Assembly: GCA_034336665.1 (NCBI GenBank)
Contig: CM067592.1
Coordinates: forward strand, 31,588,942 to 31,652,941
Source of the DNA: Luscinia megarhynchos
Taxonomy: Eukaryota; Chordata; Aves; Passeriformes; Turdidae
Direction: 5' to 3'
Length of the DNA: 64,000 bases
In this document: piece by piece, positions 54,101-64,000 of the stretch
How positions within the stretch are numbered: position 1 is the first letter of the stretch
How the letters are laid out: every line of letters starts with the position of its first letter
Notes under the pieces: generated by a model
What the model saw: only the letters and a program-made list of their open reading frames with translations
Told to the model about the DNA's origin: nothing
Database searches by the model: none
Translations under genes and position numbers: made by a program

Positions 54101-57100
54101 AAGTTGGCAGTGTAATCTTAACTTTCTGTTAAAGACAAAATTAGTAGATACGTTTTTGGGTTTGGGTTTGTGGGGTTTTTTTTTGGTTTTTTTTGTTTTG
54201 GTTTGGTGTTTGTTGTTTGTGGGTTTTGCTTTTTTGTTTGAATTTTTTTTTTTTTTTTTTGGTTTGGTTTTTTTTTAATTCAGCAATTTAAAACTGAAAA
54301 GATGTGTTCCATGTAAACAGCAAATTCAATTTATTAGTTGAATTTATTTTCATTTAATTGATGTAAATGTGACATAATTATATACGACTCTGTTACTTTT
54401 TCTTGGCGAATGGCTAAGTGCTTGATCGTTTAAGACCTGTGGTACAGTACAGGATACCTACCTCTTTGCTCATATTACTTTTGCTGAAGATTTTAGGAAG
54501 GATATTGTTTTTAGAAACTTGAACAGACTTCTGTTTTTCAAAATATTAAGGTTTTTGCTGCTTCCATACCTAATTAATTGACAAATGTTTCCTCAAAGTC
54601 TAATGTTTCATTTCTAGCTAGCCATTAAGATGATGCCAAACATCAAGAACATTTTCTTGTTGTATAATTGACTAGGGTGTAGTACAGGACGAAAATCATA
54701 ACAGAGGAAATGTGTCAAGCTTAAGAATATTTTATCAGTTTCTTCATTTTTGTGAGAAGCTGATTCTTGATAATCTTTGTAGCTAAATGCATCTGTGTTA
54801 AACATTTAAAATAGGTAGTACTCATGGGAAAACTGATTGGAGCTTAGAACTTGTACAAATTGACAGCCTCTCTTCACTTCATTTTTCATCCTAAAGAAGT
54901 CTGCAAATATTCTTAGCTCACATCATTATTGCTCATCAGTGATTATAATTAGCTAAACAGGAGTTTGTCTCAGTCATTGATCATCATCAGCTTCTTGACA
55001 GTGCTGGAATTTTTCCCCCCAATATTCCAATGGACTTTTAAAAATACATTTTAAGTACAAAATAGCTCAATGACTGAAGTTGTTTGAAGATTTTTTTTTT
55101 CTCAATATTTGTTACCCTTTTAAAAAAGAAGAGATAATTACTGCAATTTCTGTCAAGTCCCGTTTTAAGGTGTGACAGCAGATCCAAATATGATATGTCA
55201 GTTCCAGTCAGATATACTACCTTGAGTGTCTGTGGGGAGTTTTCCTGCAAGAAGCATGGGAAAACATCCAGTGCCATCTGGAGAAACTGCTGATGAAGTT
55301 GTGCATGAGGTTTCAGTTTATACTTCAGGCTTCTGAAAACTTCCATCGTGTACCTAACTTCTAATAATTAGAATGTTTTTCTTTAACTGTGGATGGTTAC
55401 ATGAGAAACTATTTTGGGGGGGCAGTAGCAAGCAAATGGTATCTTAGAGAGCTTGAAAGAAAACATCATAAAGGCAAATTATATTAAATTTATTTAAACT
55501 TTTGCCACTCATTATGATGATGATAGGTCTGTGTTTATAAACTATATTCTTTGACTTCTTTCTTTGAAGGAATGTTTTACCACGCATTGGACAGGTAGAA
55601 AATACTGCATTTAACTAGAAATGCGCTGTGAGCTATTAGCTAGTATGTAGCTCTGTTAAAGGCATGATTTTTGCTCTAACAGTGATCTGTTTCTTTTTTT
55701 TTAATCTCCAGTTCCAGACTTTATTCTGTGAACCCCTATTTTGAAACCTTGTCCTAAAGTCAGAGGGCTCCATAGATTCTTAATTACCATTAATAAATCA
55801 GAATTAGCTGCGCATACTGTTTTTCAGAGCTGTTTGTTCTTTTACTTGATTCTTGGTTCACTTACTCGCTTTCTCTGTTTTCTCCCTAAAATAAATTTTA
55901 AAAAATTAACCACCCACAACTGTAAAGTTCCTTAGGGAGACCTATCTAACTTGACACGTTTTCAGATCAATTAATGCATTAGAAAACAAGTTTAATAATA
56001 ATTTTCAAGTGATGATTGCATAGTTGAGTTAGAAGGCTATCTGATTATACAGTTTTGTGTCTTGGCTGGGTCTTGCTTGGTGAAAGACTGACTTCGAGAG
56101 AAGAGATAGTGATTAGAGTTGGGAAGATGATGGGATATTGTGGGTGGTAGACTTAAGGTCAGGATACTTCTGAGGGCTGGAAGCAATGCTGTTCAGTGCT
56201 TCATGGGGCTTGTATATGGTTAGTGGTATGATTCTGTGTCTGCACTTGACTCTTAAGTGTTTAGTAGTAGAGACTTACTTTCCTGCTTGTCTCCTAAAGC
56301 TCTTAGGATTTAGGGTCAGATAGCTTTTGGTGTATCTAATCTTGAATTCTTTAGTTGACTAGCTGTAATTATGACCTGAGGAAACTTCAAATGTTACGTT
56401 TCTTACAGTTTAGAGCAATGTAGGTCTGTCACTTCCTCAGATAGATTATGGTGCAGCATGCTTATGGGGGAGTGATAACTTTCCTCCCCAAATATTTGGG
56501 GTTTGATTACTGCAGCTGTAGTCTTTAAGAAAGGGTATTTGTTGATGGCCATTTAGGACCCTGCAGCAAGATAATTAAGTATGAAGAAGCATTAATATTT
56601 CTATATTGGAACGGTTTTTGTTTCATTTAAGTTGTACCTATCGTGGAAGTATGTCTCTTTCAGGAACATGCACAAACTTTTGGGTTAAGTATTATACAAA
56701 TACACTATTCAGCCACTTTTACATTTTTGTTGACTGACTCCTGTTTTTTAAGCTTTCTAATATCTTCTAGTTCGAAGTTTCGTATACTTACCAGGAGGTC
56801 TGTTACCGCTTTTTAAAACATGGCTTAGAATGTGACTTCTGTTAGCTAGATATGTGTTATAAGCAGGGTAAATTGGTTTCATGACCTGTCACGTTCTGAA
56901 ATCTGTTAGTTGTTTTGGCTCTGGTACCCCTTGTTTTTTTTGTTGTTTGTTTTTGAAAGGACATCACAGCATAACTTTTGGAATGCATTAAGTAATTTCA
57001 TATTTGCATGAATTTCTGTAATCACAGTCTACTTAGTTCCATTCTTGTAGGTTTTCAAAGATAAACTGTGAAGAACTGTGCACTATTTATTTTACTGTTT

Positions 57101-60100
57101 ATGACTTTCTAGCAACCTGTCATGCAATGGCTTGATCATTCTGTTTGCAGGTGGTCAGATGCTTAAAGGTCAGTATCTGATGTTAATTGTTCTGTACATT
57201 TCTGTCTCTCTTAAGATGTTAAATACATTTCAGATATTAAATGTCTTTTGGAATACTTTTTGAATATTCATCAGCTGACTTCACAGCACTGAGTTATTTC
57301 CTTTATGAAGCAGATTTTTTTTTAATGTGATACAACTGACTAAGACTGCTTCCCATTTATTTTTATTTTCTTAAACTAAATGTAACTTAAATGCATACCT
57401 TTTCAGGTAGGTTTTTCATGTTTTTCTTCAAGTCCTATAATGTATTATTGCTGCTATATTTAAAATAGGAGAGAGCTTTTAGAGTTCCAGTGTGTTGAGA
57501 CCTGAGTTTCCAAAACCCTCCCGTCAAATTCCATTCTTAACAATCACCATGGTATTGGATGGCCTGTTATGGCAGTATAATTTAGCTTTTAAAATATCTC
57601 ATAGCATTAGACTGCGCAGTAATACTTGATAGTGGAGAAAAACAATCCTTCATGTATCTAATATCCTTATTGGCCATTGTTTCAAAATGCTTCAACATAT
57701 TAAGCCTTCTGTGTACAGCTGGATATTTTTGTGCACTTTGGGTCAGATTTACTGACTCATGTGTACTAGAGTTTCATTCCCTTTCAGCTATGAAACATTC
57801 CTTATTTGGTAGAGGAAGAGTTGCTCAGGTAGGACTCACTAGCTTCCATAGGTGATTGATACCAGCCATGATGAAAGTTTTAACTGTATTGTGAGAATAG
57901 GGATTAGCTGAATGAGTTTCTCCTTCTGTCACCTGTGATGCTGGGATTACCTGAAATATTTGGACATTTTTAGGGAATATATATTTCTCAGCCCTTCAGT
58001 CACACATGTGATAGGAAGTCTGACTTGTTCTAAGGAATCTGAATATCCTTTCTGTTGCAACATTTGTTTCTTTTCTGCCTTGAAGGGAAGCCAGCTGGGG
58101 CCTCAATGTTTGACCTCAGTTAAGAAATAAGATAGCAATGAGATGAGGTACTTTGTTAAACAAAGCAAAGTGTTGCAGAAGTGATAATAGATGTTCACTT
58201 ATTAACCACAGAGAGTGGCCCTGCTCATCCCCCTTACTCAAGCTTCTGAGCTCTCTTTTTGTTCCTTCTGGTAAAAGTTACACATTCTGTCCCTGTGGAC
58301 TGTAGTAAAATAATTATCCATGATGTTCAAAAGTGTTGTTTCAGACAGACAAATGTCATATCACTGAGATAAGGACTTCACCAACTCAAGTAGCATGGTG
58401 ATTCTACATTGCAAAGAAGGGGCAAAAGCATTTTGTTCATTCTATGTTCAACTACATTTTCTGCATTTAGGAAAGAATGAGAGACAGATAATTTGAGCTG
58501 CTTTTAAAATATTAAGACCTCTTATTTCTCTTTCTTTTTGAACAAAGCTGCGTTAGATGTTTACAAATGTAATTTGCTGTCACTTGCCATATGCTCCCTG
58601 ATTAATTCTGCAGGGCCTGTCAGCTTCAGATAATTTAATTCTGTGTGCTTTAAAATGACATTCATTATCAGGACATGAAAAATTCAAATGATTAACTGCA
58701 AATTATGACTAATAAAGCGTCTATTTTTTTGTTTGTTTCCAGAGAAAAACAGAAAGCTGAAGTCAAGGACAGAAGAATTTTAGAGATTTTGTAAGCCAAA
58801 GGTAACAAAATAGAATCTCTAGAAAAGGTTTGCATTATGTTTAAATAGAACAGTTAAGAAAACTTCTCATTGACAACACAGTTGTGTTTGTTAAAATGAG
58901 AAAATAGTTTGCTATTGTGTCTTAAGAAAAAAGTTGCAGGTGATTCAAAGATTCTGATCTGATGATTCTGATCAGAAGTAATACTTCTGATAAAGTATTA
59001 TTGAAAGTCTTCTGTATTGTTCAAACAGTTGATCTGTAACCTAAAATGTTCATATGTTTTTAGATTAAACTTTTTGTGAACAGTCTTGTCAGTTCATTGC
59101 CTCGTCTTACCCTATGGTCTGACTTAAACTTGGATTTAGTTCTAGAAGACCTCTGACTGTGTTCAAGTTTGTAATGTGCCCATGCACTTCTTGGTAAGAT
59201 GTGCCATCCTGACAAATACAAAATAATTAACCCAATGCACCTTCTGCTTGACAAGAAACATCGCTGAACTGAGGTGTTTCTCCTTCTATTTATTTTGAAT
59301 CAATTAATATTTAAACAAATGTATATGTTTTCATATGTTAAAATGATATAAAGTACAATAGATACATTGTATTTTATTATATAATTGTTTACTATAGAGA
59401 TTGTATAATGTGTATATATAGTATATTATCTGAATCCCATAAATAATCTATTTTATATACTTTAGAATTATATCAAATATTTAATATATTAGATGTAATA
59501 TAATGTATTACATTGCATATAATATGTAGATCTATGAATGATGTAATTATCTATAAAATAATATAGTAAATAAAATAAATATGCTGTTTATTATTAAATA
59601 AACTTTTATTTCATATTACAGCAGTGGCTGAAGTTTCAGTGTCATGTCTTATCCTCATGGCTTTAGGTGCAATGTGTAATGTGTTTGGTGCATACACACA
59701 CACATCCTGTTCAGAAGCCAGCAATGTATGGTTCCTCCATTTCGCTCCTGTCCTGATCTGAAAGGCAAAATACCTGTGAAGACCTTTGCAGGAATATGTG
59801 TGCAGTACTGTGCTTTTAAGAGGGCTGCCTGCTGTGGCAGGGTCTGAACCTGGGATGTGCATCTCCATGAGGTTGCTCTCAGTGGTTTCGGATCAATTTC
59901 AGAAACTGAAACTCTAACTGATCAGAAATCTGAAATTGATGGTTTAATGCATTTACATTGTTCATGTGGAAATGGATAGAGGCTGGTAAATGTAACTAGA
60001 ACCATGGAAAATTGGCAGCCAGGAAAGAAGAGTTTGTCAACATGATGGTAAAACTCTGAATATTCACATGAATTTGAGAGTGAGAGGCTGGAGAGTAGCC

Positions 60101-63100
60101 CTGCAGAAAAACAGGGATCCTGTTCAGAGAAAGTTGAACGTGTGTCAGCAGTGCAAACCCTGTCCTGGAGGGCATCAGGCACAACATCACAGCTGGGCAA
60201 GGGAGGAGCTCCTCTGCTCTGAGCTGGGGCAGCTTCACCTCCAGTGCTGGGGGCTGGTTTGGATGTCACAATGATGGAGATGGAGTGGGCCCTTGAGGGG
60301 AACACCGAAGTGACTGAGGTTACTTGGCTTGTTCAGCCTGGTGAGGAGGAGACTGAGGGACAATCTCATTGTGGTTTATGACTTCCACATAAGGGAAGAG
60401 GAGAGGCAGACACTGATCTCTTCCCTCTGGTGACCAGTGACAGGTCCTGAGGGATTGACTTGGACATGTTGGGTAGGTTTAGGTTGGATATTAGGAGAAG
60501 TTTCTTCACCTTGAGGATGGTTGGGCCCTGGAACAGGCTCCACTGGGAAGTGGCCATTGCACTAAGCTTGCCAGAGTTCAAGAAGCATTTGGACCATGCT
60601 TTCAGGCACATGGTATGATTCTGGAGGTTGTCCTGTGCAGGGCCAGGGGCTTCATGATCCTTCTGATTCAGTGATTCTAACAGATGATGAGAACAGAAGT
60701 TGTTTTGATGATCATCACAACTCTAATGTAGCCCTTACAATTAGCTTCCCTTAGAGTATCATTGACTTGGGGGGGAGGTTGTGAAGGGCACCAGATGGTG
60801 CCAGTGTTCGTATGAAAGCAGTGTAGAGAGGTGATGTCATTCTGACCTTCTTGCCATTGGCTGGGATGCTGTAGAGTTGGATCAAGAGAGGGATTGCTTC
60901 CTGAATTTTAATTATTTGGTGTCAAAGAATGGAGCTAGCTTAAAAAACAGTGTAGTATTCTTATTGATTTTGTTTTACTGAATGTGTTCCTTCTTTGTTC
61001 ATCTAAGGAAGAAAAGATACTATTTATGCAATTAACATGCAAATAGGTTGCTTGTGAAAATGTGCATTTTGACAGTAATGGAAATGAATTTTCTTTTCTG
61101 TAAAGTACAGACAGGAAGATTTGAAGGCTGTGTATTTCAGTCTACTAATTTTTTATGTCTAGTAAATTGAGATTAGCCGCTCATGTCTTCTGTTGTTTTT
61201 CTCTTCCCCTTCATGCATCATACAGAAAAACCAGTTGCAACGAGATAATTTGTTGTAGGGTTTATTGTCTGAGAATTTTTGAGTGGCCACCAAAAGCTGA
61301 TTGTGTAAATCTATGCTGAGTAAAGGGAAAAAGAAAAATCAATGAGCTATCTCATCATTTGACAAAAATGTAAGCTTCTATTGCTTCTAGAAATTAAAAC
61401 AAAACAGTGTAAGAAGAACATGAGCTCATATTTCTTGTCTTGTATTGTGCTTAGACTTTATCCTGACATGCCTAAAAAGGACATTTAAAATTTCTGTAAA
61501 TATTACACCATATTCTTCAGAGCCCAGATGCGGTACCTCTGTGTAGTTAGCTCATACTGAAAGCTAAATGAACTTAGTTCACACTGAGGTATTTAAAGTA
61601 TTAAAGAGGTTTCTATTTTAATGGATTTTACAGAAAATCTAACAAAATAATGAATTTGAAGCTATGATTTAGAAGTGATATGGTCTTCAATCACATTTTG
61701 TATAACCTAACAGTGAAGAAAAGTGCTCAAATGCTCATAAAAATGGGACTTGTGGCTTTAGTTTATGAAAATTATGAAAAATCATAATTTTTCAAAACTT
61801 TTGCTGTCCAGTATCTTTGGACTAGAGAATATATGTTGAAATTCTATTTTCTTAATACAGCTTCAGTTTTCCACCTCTCCTAAATGACGGTGTTGTAATC
61901 TTCAGTTTTATATACATGAATAAGATGTTTTTCTTGTAATGAGTTTATTGCATAACTTCATATTGTGTTAAACATTTAAAATATGAATTAATGTGGAACA
62001 TTGCAAGATGTACCATTCAAAGATTCAAATAAATTTGTTAAAACACTTAAGATTAAAGATTATTCTTGTTTATTATTGCACATAAATTCATCACGTATTT
62101 GAATTTTCCTTTGTGCTTTTCCCTTCGTGCCTTTTCTTTTTTTTTTTTCTTAATTGGTTTATTGGTAACTTTTGGACCTGATTGTCACAACTGGGCATCA
62201 GCTGACATATAGTTATATTTATTCTAAAAGCTGTGTGGTAAAAATCTTATTCCTTAGCAGCAGTGTTTCGATTGCTGGACTGATTTTTTTTAGTGTTATT
62301 TTTGTTTTATTCAGTGTCTCAAAACTCTTTTCTCAGCACTTGCGTATCCCTGACATATATGCATCACTTCTCTGTCTCAAGGAGAAGAATTTCTAACTGC
62401 TGTATTAAGTAGCTAGGACACTCTATTAGAATTTTATTTCTTCTGAAGACTAATAGATACTTTGCTGCAGAAATCTTTTATTTGCTTTTTTTATTTGGAA
62501 ACATTTTTAACCTGTTGTATTTAATTTTAATAATTGTGTATATATTGAGTAGATCACTGATGCTGTTTTTTCCTTAAAAAGTAAGGTGAGGTTTTTTAGA
62601 GGAATGTGTGAAATTTTAAAATTCAAACAATTAGTTTAGCTGATAATGTTGGAGCAGAGAACAATCTTCTACCATTCACACAATAGATAAATTAAAATAT
62701 CTTAACCTGTTTTCTTTAGAACATGACATTAAAGACATGTAAAAATAGCAGTAAACCTTTTCGTATAAGATTGTTAATTAATTAGGTTTCAATTTTGATC
62801 TGGAGGAACTAAAGCTAATCTTTTTGTCCTAGACCTTGTAGCATTTCAAAACCTTATCAACTGATTATACTCTAGAGGGGTTAAAATAGTACTAGCTTGC
62901 CTCATTATCTGCTCTTGAAAATCTTCAGCTTGCTGTGCAAATCTATATTAAAGCCCTTTTAATGGGTCCAATTGAAAGAAGCATAATTCCACCTTCAAGC
63001 ATTAATTAACACTGATAAATTTTTCTTAACTTTTGTACATTCACCTGATTATATTTTTCTTTGTAATAAAATACTTTTATTAAATTAGGACAAATGTATA

Positions 63101-64000
63101 CAGATATTATTGCCATCTAAATACTTTATTTTCAGTAGAATGTAAGCTTGATTATTCTTGGGTAATGAGGGACATGAGGATAATTTTGGTAATAAGGAGT
63201 TCAGATGAACGTGTCAGCAGTGTTGAGATTATGTGAATTTTATAAATTCTTTGCAAAAAAAGTTTGTTCAGTGAAAAAGATGCTGCTGACAAAGCATGTT
63301 GATGGGGACACTAACACAATTTTTTTTCTTTAAAAAAGAAGTGACTCAAGTTGTACATTGGAAAAGGGATCAGCCTTCAGTGGAGAAACCTGTGTTTTAT
63401 GTAGCACCATTTAACTGAATCAGTGAATTTTCATATGTCTTTTTGCCTTTCTGTTTGACATCTTCTAGTTAGTTTTCTCATAAAATTAAGGGAAGAAAAC
63501 CTTGTTAAGGAGCTGATCTCAGTGAGAAAGATGGGAAGAAAATATATAAGCAGTTGAAAATTGCTGATTTTGGTTTATTGATAGAATGTTACTTGAGCTA
63601 GGTAGTATGATGACTATGGCTGATACCTGTGGGCTTTTTTGACTGAAGAAATTAATAAGCTCTAAATTACAGTGTACCTTTACAGCTCATTAGTATTTTT
63701 TATGAATTCCCAGTAGGAATGCTATTTCTACCAGTTGAAAATGTGTTTCTGTGAGGTAGCCTACTCCATTTTGAGGAAATAGTTTTTAAACTTAACTTTT
63801 TCCTACTTAATTCTGCAGAAATCTATATTGGGTATTTATACACGTGTGCTGTGAATCTATGCCTTACTTCAGTAATTCATGTGAGTAGCCATTCCTGAAG
63901 CTGGCTAAAGCTTCTGGGTCTTTATTACTCAGCCTTCATGTTAGTGGTGTTTTTACAGAGATGGTACCTGCACTTGGATTAGACAGAAAACTGGACAGTA
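30028..64000 (+). CDS. CNTLN: CNTLN (centlein) gene, 5' part: exons 1-3 with introns, runs off the right edge
   Basis: Centlein is a long coiled-coil protein of the centrosome (about 1,400 residues in human) that helps hold the two centrioles together with C-Nap1 and CEP68. This span includes introns. Coding exons found are exon 1 (30028-30114), exon 2 (47063-47136) and exon 3 (58743-58790). Identification rests on the exon 2-exon 3 product, which ends VVSLVVER then EKQKAEVKDRRILEIL. I recall human centlein as VVSLVVER then EKQKSEAKDRKVLEIL. Exon 2 ends in phase 2 (AG) and exon 3 supplies the A of an arginine codon, so the junction is consistent. Intron 1 is 16.9 kb and intron 2 is 11.6 kb. 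The next human segment (starting QVKDAKIQ) was not found before 64 kb. Exons 1 and 2 carry frame problems described below, so whether the full protein is made is uncertain. Confidence 0.88.
32248..32410 (-). mobile_element. Diverged CR1 3' fragment
   Basis: The + strand shows the reversed CR1 3' region (GGTTGGGAGGGGATT, then CAGATTGCCCAGGACAGTGCC), which corresponds to the usual GGTTGCCCAGGACCGTG segment. It is short and heavily mutated. Confidence 0.65.
36650..38640 (-). mobile_element. CR1 LINE, minus orientation, split by a nested LTR
   Basis: The left end has the reversed CR1 3' terminus (TTGGGTTGAAAAGACC, then GATCATCCAGTCCAGCCTCC). The minus strand then encodes SAVVRPYLEHCVQFCGPQD, matching the CR1 reverse-transcriptase end (ALVRPHLEYCVQFW-PQ), followed by RATKLIRGMEHLS. 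Further right, 37780-37876 continues into the CR1 fingers/palm region. The element is interrupted at 37877-38355 by an LTR and resumes at 38356 (CTTCCAGTG, then CAGTCACTGGGGACTTTGTC). Frames are broken throughout. Confidence 0.87.
37877..38355. mobile_element. Solo LTR nested in CR1, with 5-bp target duplication
   Basis: About 479 bp, clearly the same family as 15664-16206. It shares GGTTTGAAAGCAAACCAGTG near the start, GATTAAATGGTGG in the middle and the end TTTTGGTTACATCTT followed by GTAACCTAAGACA or its near match. It is flanked by CATAG at 37872-37876 and 38356-38360. Removing the LTR rejoins CR1 sequence as GCATAGCTTCCAG-type DNA, so the CR1 is older than this LTR. The first bases (TTTACTGG) have decayed from TGTGCTGG. 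Confidence 0.87.
44462..44882 (+). mobile_element. CR1 LINE 3' end, plus orientation
   Basis: Reads as the CR1 carboxy-terminal coding region and tail: GGGGAGCAGGAGGCTCAGGG, then GACAAGAGGACACAGGC, then ATTAGGAAGAATTTCTTCAC, ending near GATGATTCTGTGAAAG. It lies in CNTLN intron 1 in the same orientation as the gene. Confidence 0.9.
45945..46140 (+). mobile_element. Short CR1 3' fragment, plus orientation
   Basis: Contains GACATTAGAAAGAATTTCTT, then GGCACTGGAACAGACTTCTC, then CATCCCTGGCGGTATTTAAA, and ends TCTAAATGATTCTCT, as the CR1 3' terminus does. Strongly 5'-truncated. Confidence 0.85.
46983..47003. repeat. Poly-T tract of 21 bases upstream of CNTLN exon 2
   Basis: An uninterrupted T-run 60 bp before the exon 2 acceptor. 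The functional polypyrimidine tract is probably the separate one immediately before the AG, but the long run is prone to length error. Confidence 0.85.
47063..47136 (+). CDS. CNTLN: CNTLN exon 2, with compensated frame disruption
   Basis: Bounded by a pyrimidine tract plus TAAG and by the perfect donor GTGAGT (47137-47142). The 74-bp exon has a single stop-free frame: ADKEIVWSL, then GNISRLKP, then VVSLVVE plus two bases. Both outer blocks match my recollection of human centlein (ADKEFVWSL and VVSLVVER), while the middle does not. In the frame shifted by one base, 47089-47109 reads WKHLQVE, matching human WKRLQV. The exon is therefore missing one base around 47088 and about 14 bases around 47110 relative to an 89-bp human-like exon, a net loss of 15. 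The outer frame is kept but eight residues are changed and about five lost. The region lies in the first coiled coil of the protein. Confidence 0.9.
47533..47770 (-). mobile_element. CR1 3' fragment, minus orientation
   Basis: The reversed CR1 3' end is visible: GAATTGGAAGAAGTGGGGAT, then ATCATTGAGTCCTACTCCCT, then GCTGTGACCACTTCCTGGGG, then CCAGTGCCCAGCCACCCTCT. It lies 0.4 kb inside intron 2, antisense to the gene. Confidence 0.88.
48260..48625 (-). mobile_element. CR1 3' fragment, minus orientation
   Basis: The minus strand encodes NTCKYLKGGCQEDEATLFSV, matching the CR1 carboxy-terminal NVYKYLKGGCKEDGARLFSV. The left end has the reversed 3' terminus (CACAGAATTGTGATATTG, then GTTAGAAGGGACTTCGGGAG). 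The copy is frame-broken. Confidence 0.88.
54160..54275. repeat. T/G-rich low-complexity tract
   Basis: About 115 bp made almost only of T and G, with GGGTTT-like and GGTTTT-like runs and a 20-T block. The hydrophobic open frame across it is compositional. Confidence 0.85.
58743..58790 (+). CDS. CNTLN: CNTLN exon 3
   Basis: Acceptor TTTGTTTGTTTCCAG (AG at 58741-58742) and donor GTAAGC at 58791. Joined to the AG left from exon 2, it reads R-EKQKAEVKDRRILEI and two bases (TT) of the next codon. Human centlein has R-EKQKSEAKDRKVLEI-L, so 13 of 16 positions after the arginine agree and the phase is right. Without the splice the frame meets TAA at once, which supports the donor at 58791 over the second GT at 58801. 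There is no sign of damage in this exon. Confidence 0.92.
59290..59610. repeat. AT-rich low-complexity block
   Basis: About 320 bp of nearly pure A/T with irregular TATAT and ATATAA stretches and no clear period. Confidence 0.8.
60090..60690 (+). mobile_element. CR1 LINE 3' end, plus orientation
   Basis: Follows a common avian CR1 subfamily from GGAGGGCATCAGGCACAAC through GGCTTGTTCAGCCTGGTGAG, GGTTTAGGTTGGATATTAGG and GGCCCTGGAACAGGCTCCAC to TTGTCCTGTGCAGGGCCAGG, ending near 60685. The long minus-strand frame across it is antisense repeat. Confidence 0.92.

Larger units (their letters stand above)
47137..58742 (+). other. CNTLN: CNTLN intron 2
   Basis: 11.6 kb. It contains two minus-oriented CR1 fragments, T/G-rich low-complexity DNA at 54160-54275 and a coding-looking minus-strand frame at 55038-55346 (see findings). 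A splice-like 18-bp segment at 57151-57168 was considered and rejected. The rest is AT-rich with no recognisable feature. The exon 3 acceptor is TTTGTTTGTTTCCAG. Confidence 0.8.
58791..64000 (+). other. CNTLN: CNTLN intron 3, partial
   Basis: At least 5.2 kb. It contains an extremely AT-rich block (59290-59610), a 12-bp inverted repeat (59892-59940) and a CR1 copy. I found no further coding exon before the window ends. Confidence 0.7.

Noticed and set aside
57151..57168. 18-bp microexon candidate (TTTGCAG before, GTCAGT after) between CNTLN exons 2 and 3
   Set aside because: Inserting it after exon 2 gives an immediate stop, and exons 2 and 3 already join in phase and match human centlein.
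58801..58806. Alternative donor GTAACA for CNTLN exon 3
   Set aside because: Using it would retain an in-frame TAA just after LEIL, while the donor at 58791 keeps the frame and fits the human exon end.
59922..60305. 127-codon minus-strand frame
   Set aside because: Mostly antisense to the plus-oriented CR1 copy, and no protein similarity is apparent.

Overview
This is a vertebrate nuclear window, almost certainly from a bird and probably a songbird. At least eight separate CR1 non-LTR retrotransposon copies are present, most of them 5'-truncated 3' ends with the usual avian CR1 sequence. There are also several LTRs of avian endogenous-retrovirus type, large introns, an AT-rich intergenic background and one sharp CpG island. 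No bacterial-style genes, operons, tRNAs, rRNAs or CRISPR arrays were seen. Most long open frames are chance or repeat-derived.

The one gene I can name is CNTLN (centlein, a centrosomal linker protein), on the + strand. Its CpG-island promoter and first exon lie at about 29.2-30.25 kb. Exon 2 is at 47063-47136 and exon 3 at 58743-58790, and the gene continues past the right edge. Exons 2 and 3 match my recollection of human centlein (motifs ADKE-VWSL, VVSLVVER, EKQK-E-KDR--LEIL) and join in phase. In human, CNTLN is on 9p22 with BNC2 on its 5' side, and that block corresponds to the avian Z chromosome. Z linkage and an intergenic identity for the left 29 kb are therefore inferences.

Layout: 1-13.3 kb is AT-rich intergenic DNA with two trinucleotide microsatellites and a few exon-like islands. 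13.3-18 kb is a repeat cluster (CR1 and two LTRs). 18-25.2 kb has little in it. 25.23-26.52 kb is a complete 1.29-kb LTR-like element with target-site duplication. 28.77-29.09 kb is a CR1 3' end abutting the CpG island. 29.31-29.70 kb is a GC-rich minisatellite immediately upstream of the promoter. 30.1-64 kb is CNTLN introns 1-3 with further CR1 copies, one of them split by a nested LTR.

The most interesting observation is that CNTLN exons 1 and 2 both look frame-disrupted, yet both keep the overall phase. In exon 2 the conserved W-K-x-L-Q-V segment is readable only in a shifted frame between two normal-frame blocks. In exon 1 the good ATG and the coiled-coil codons are in different frames. 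This is either real compensated indels (or decay of the locus) or small assembly errors, and reads or related genomes would settle it. I did not find evidence for a new multi-gene system.
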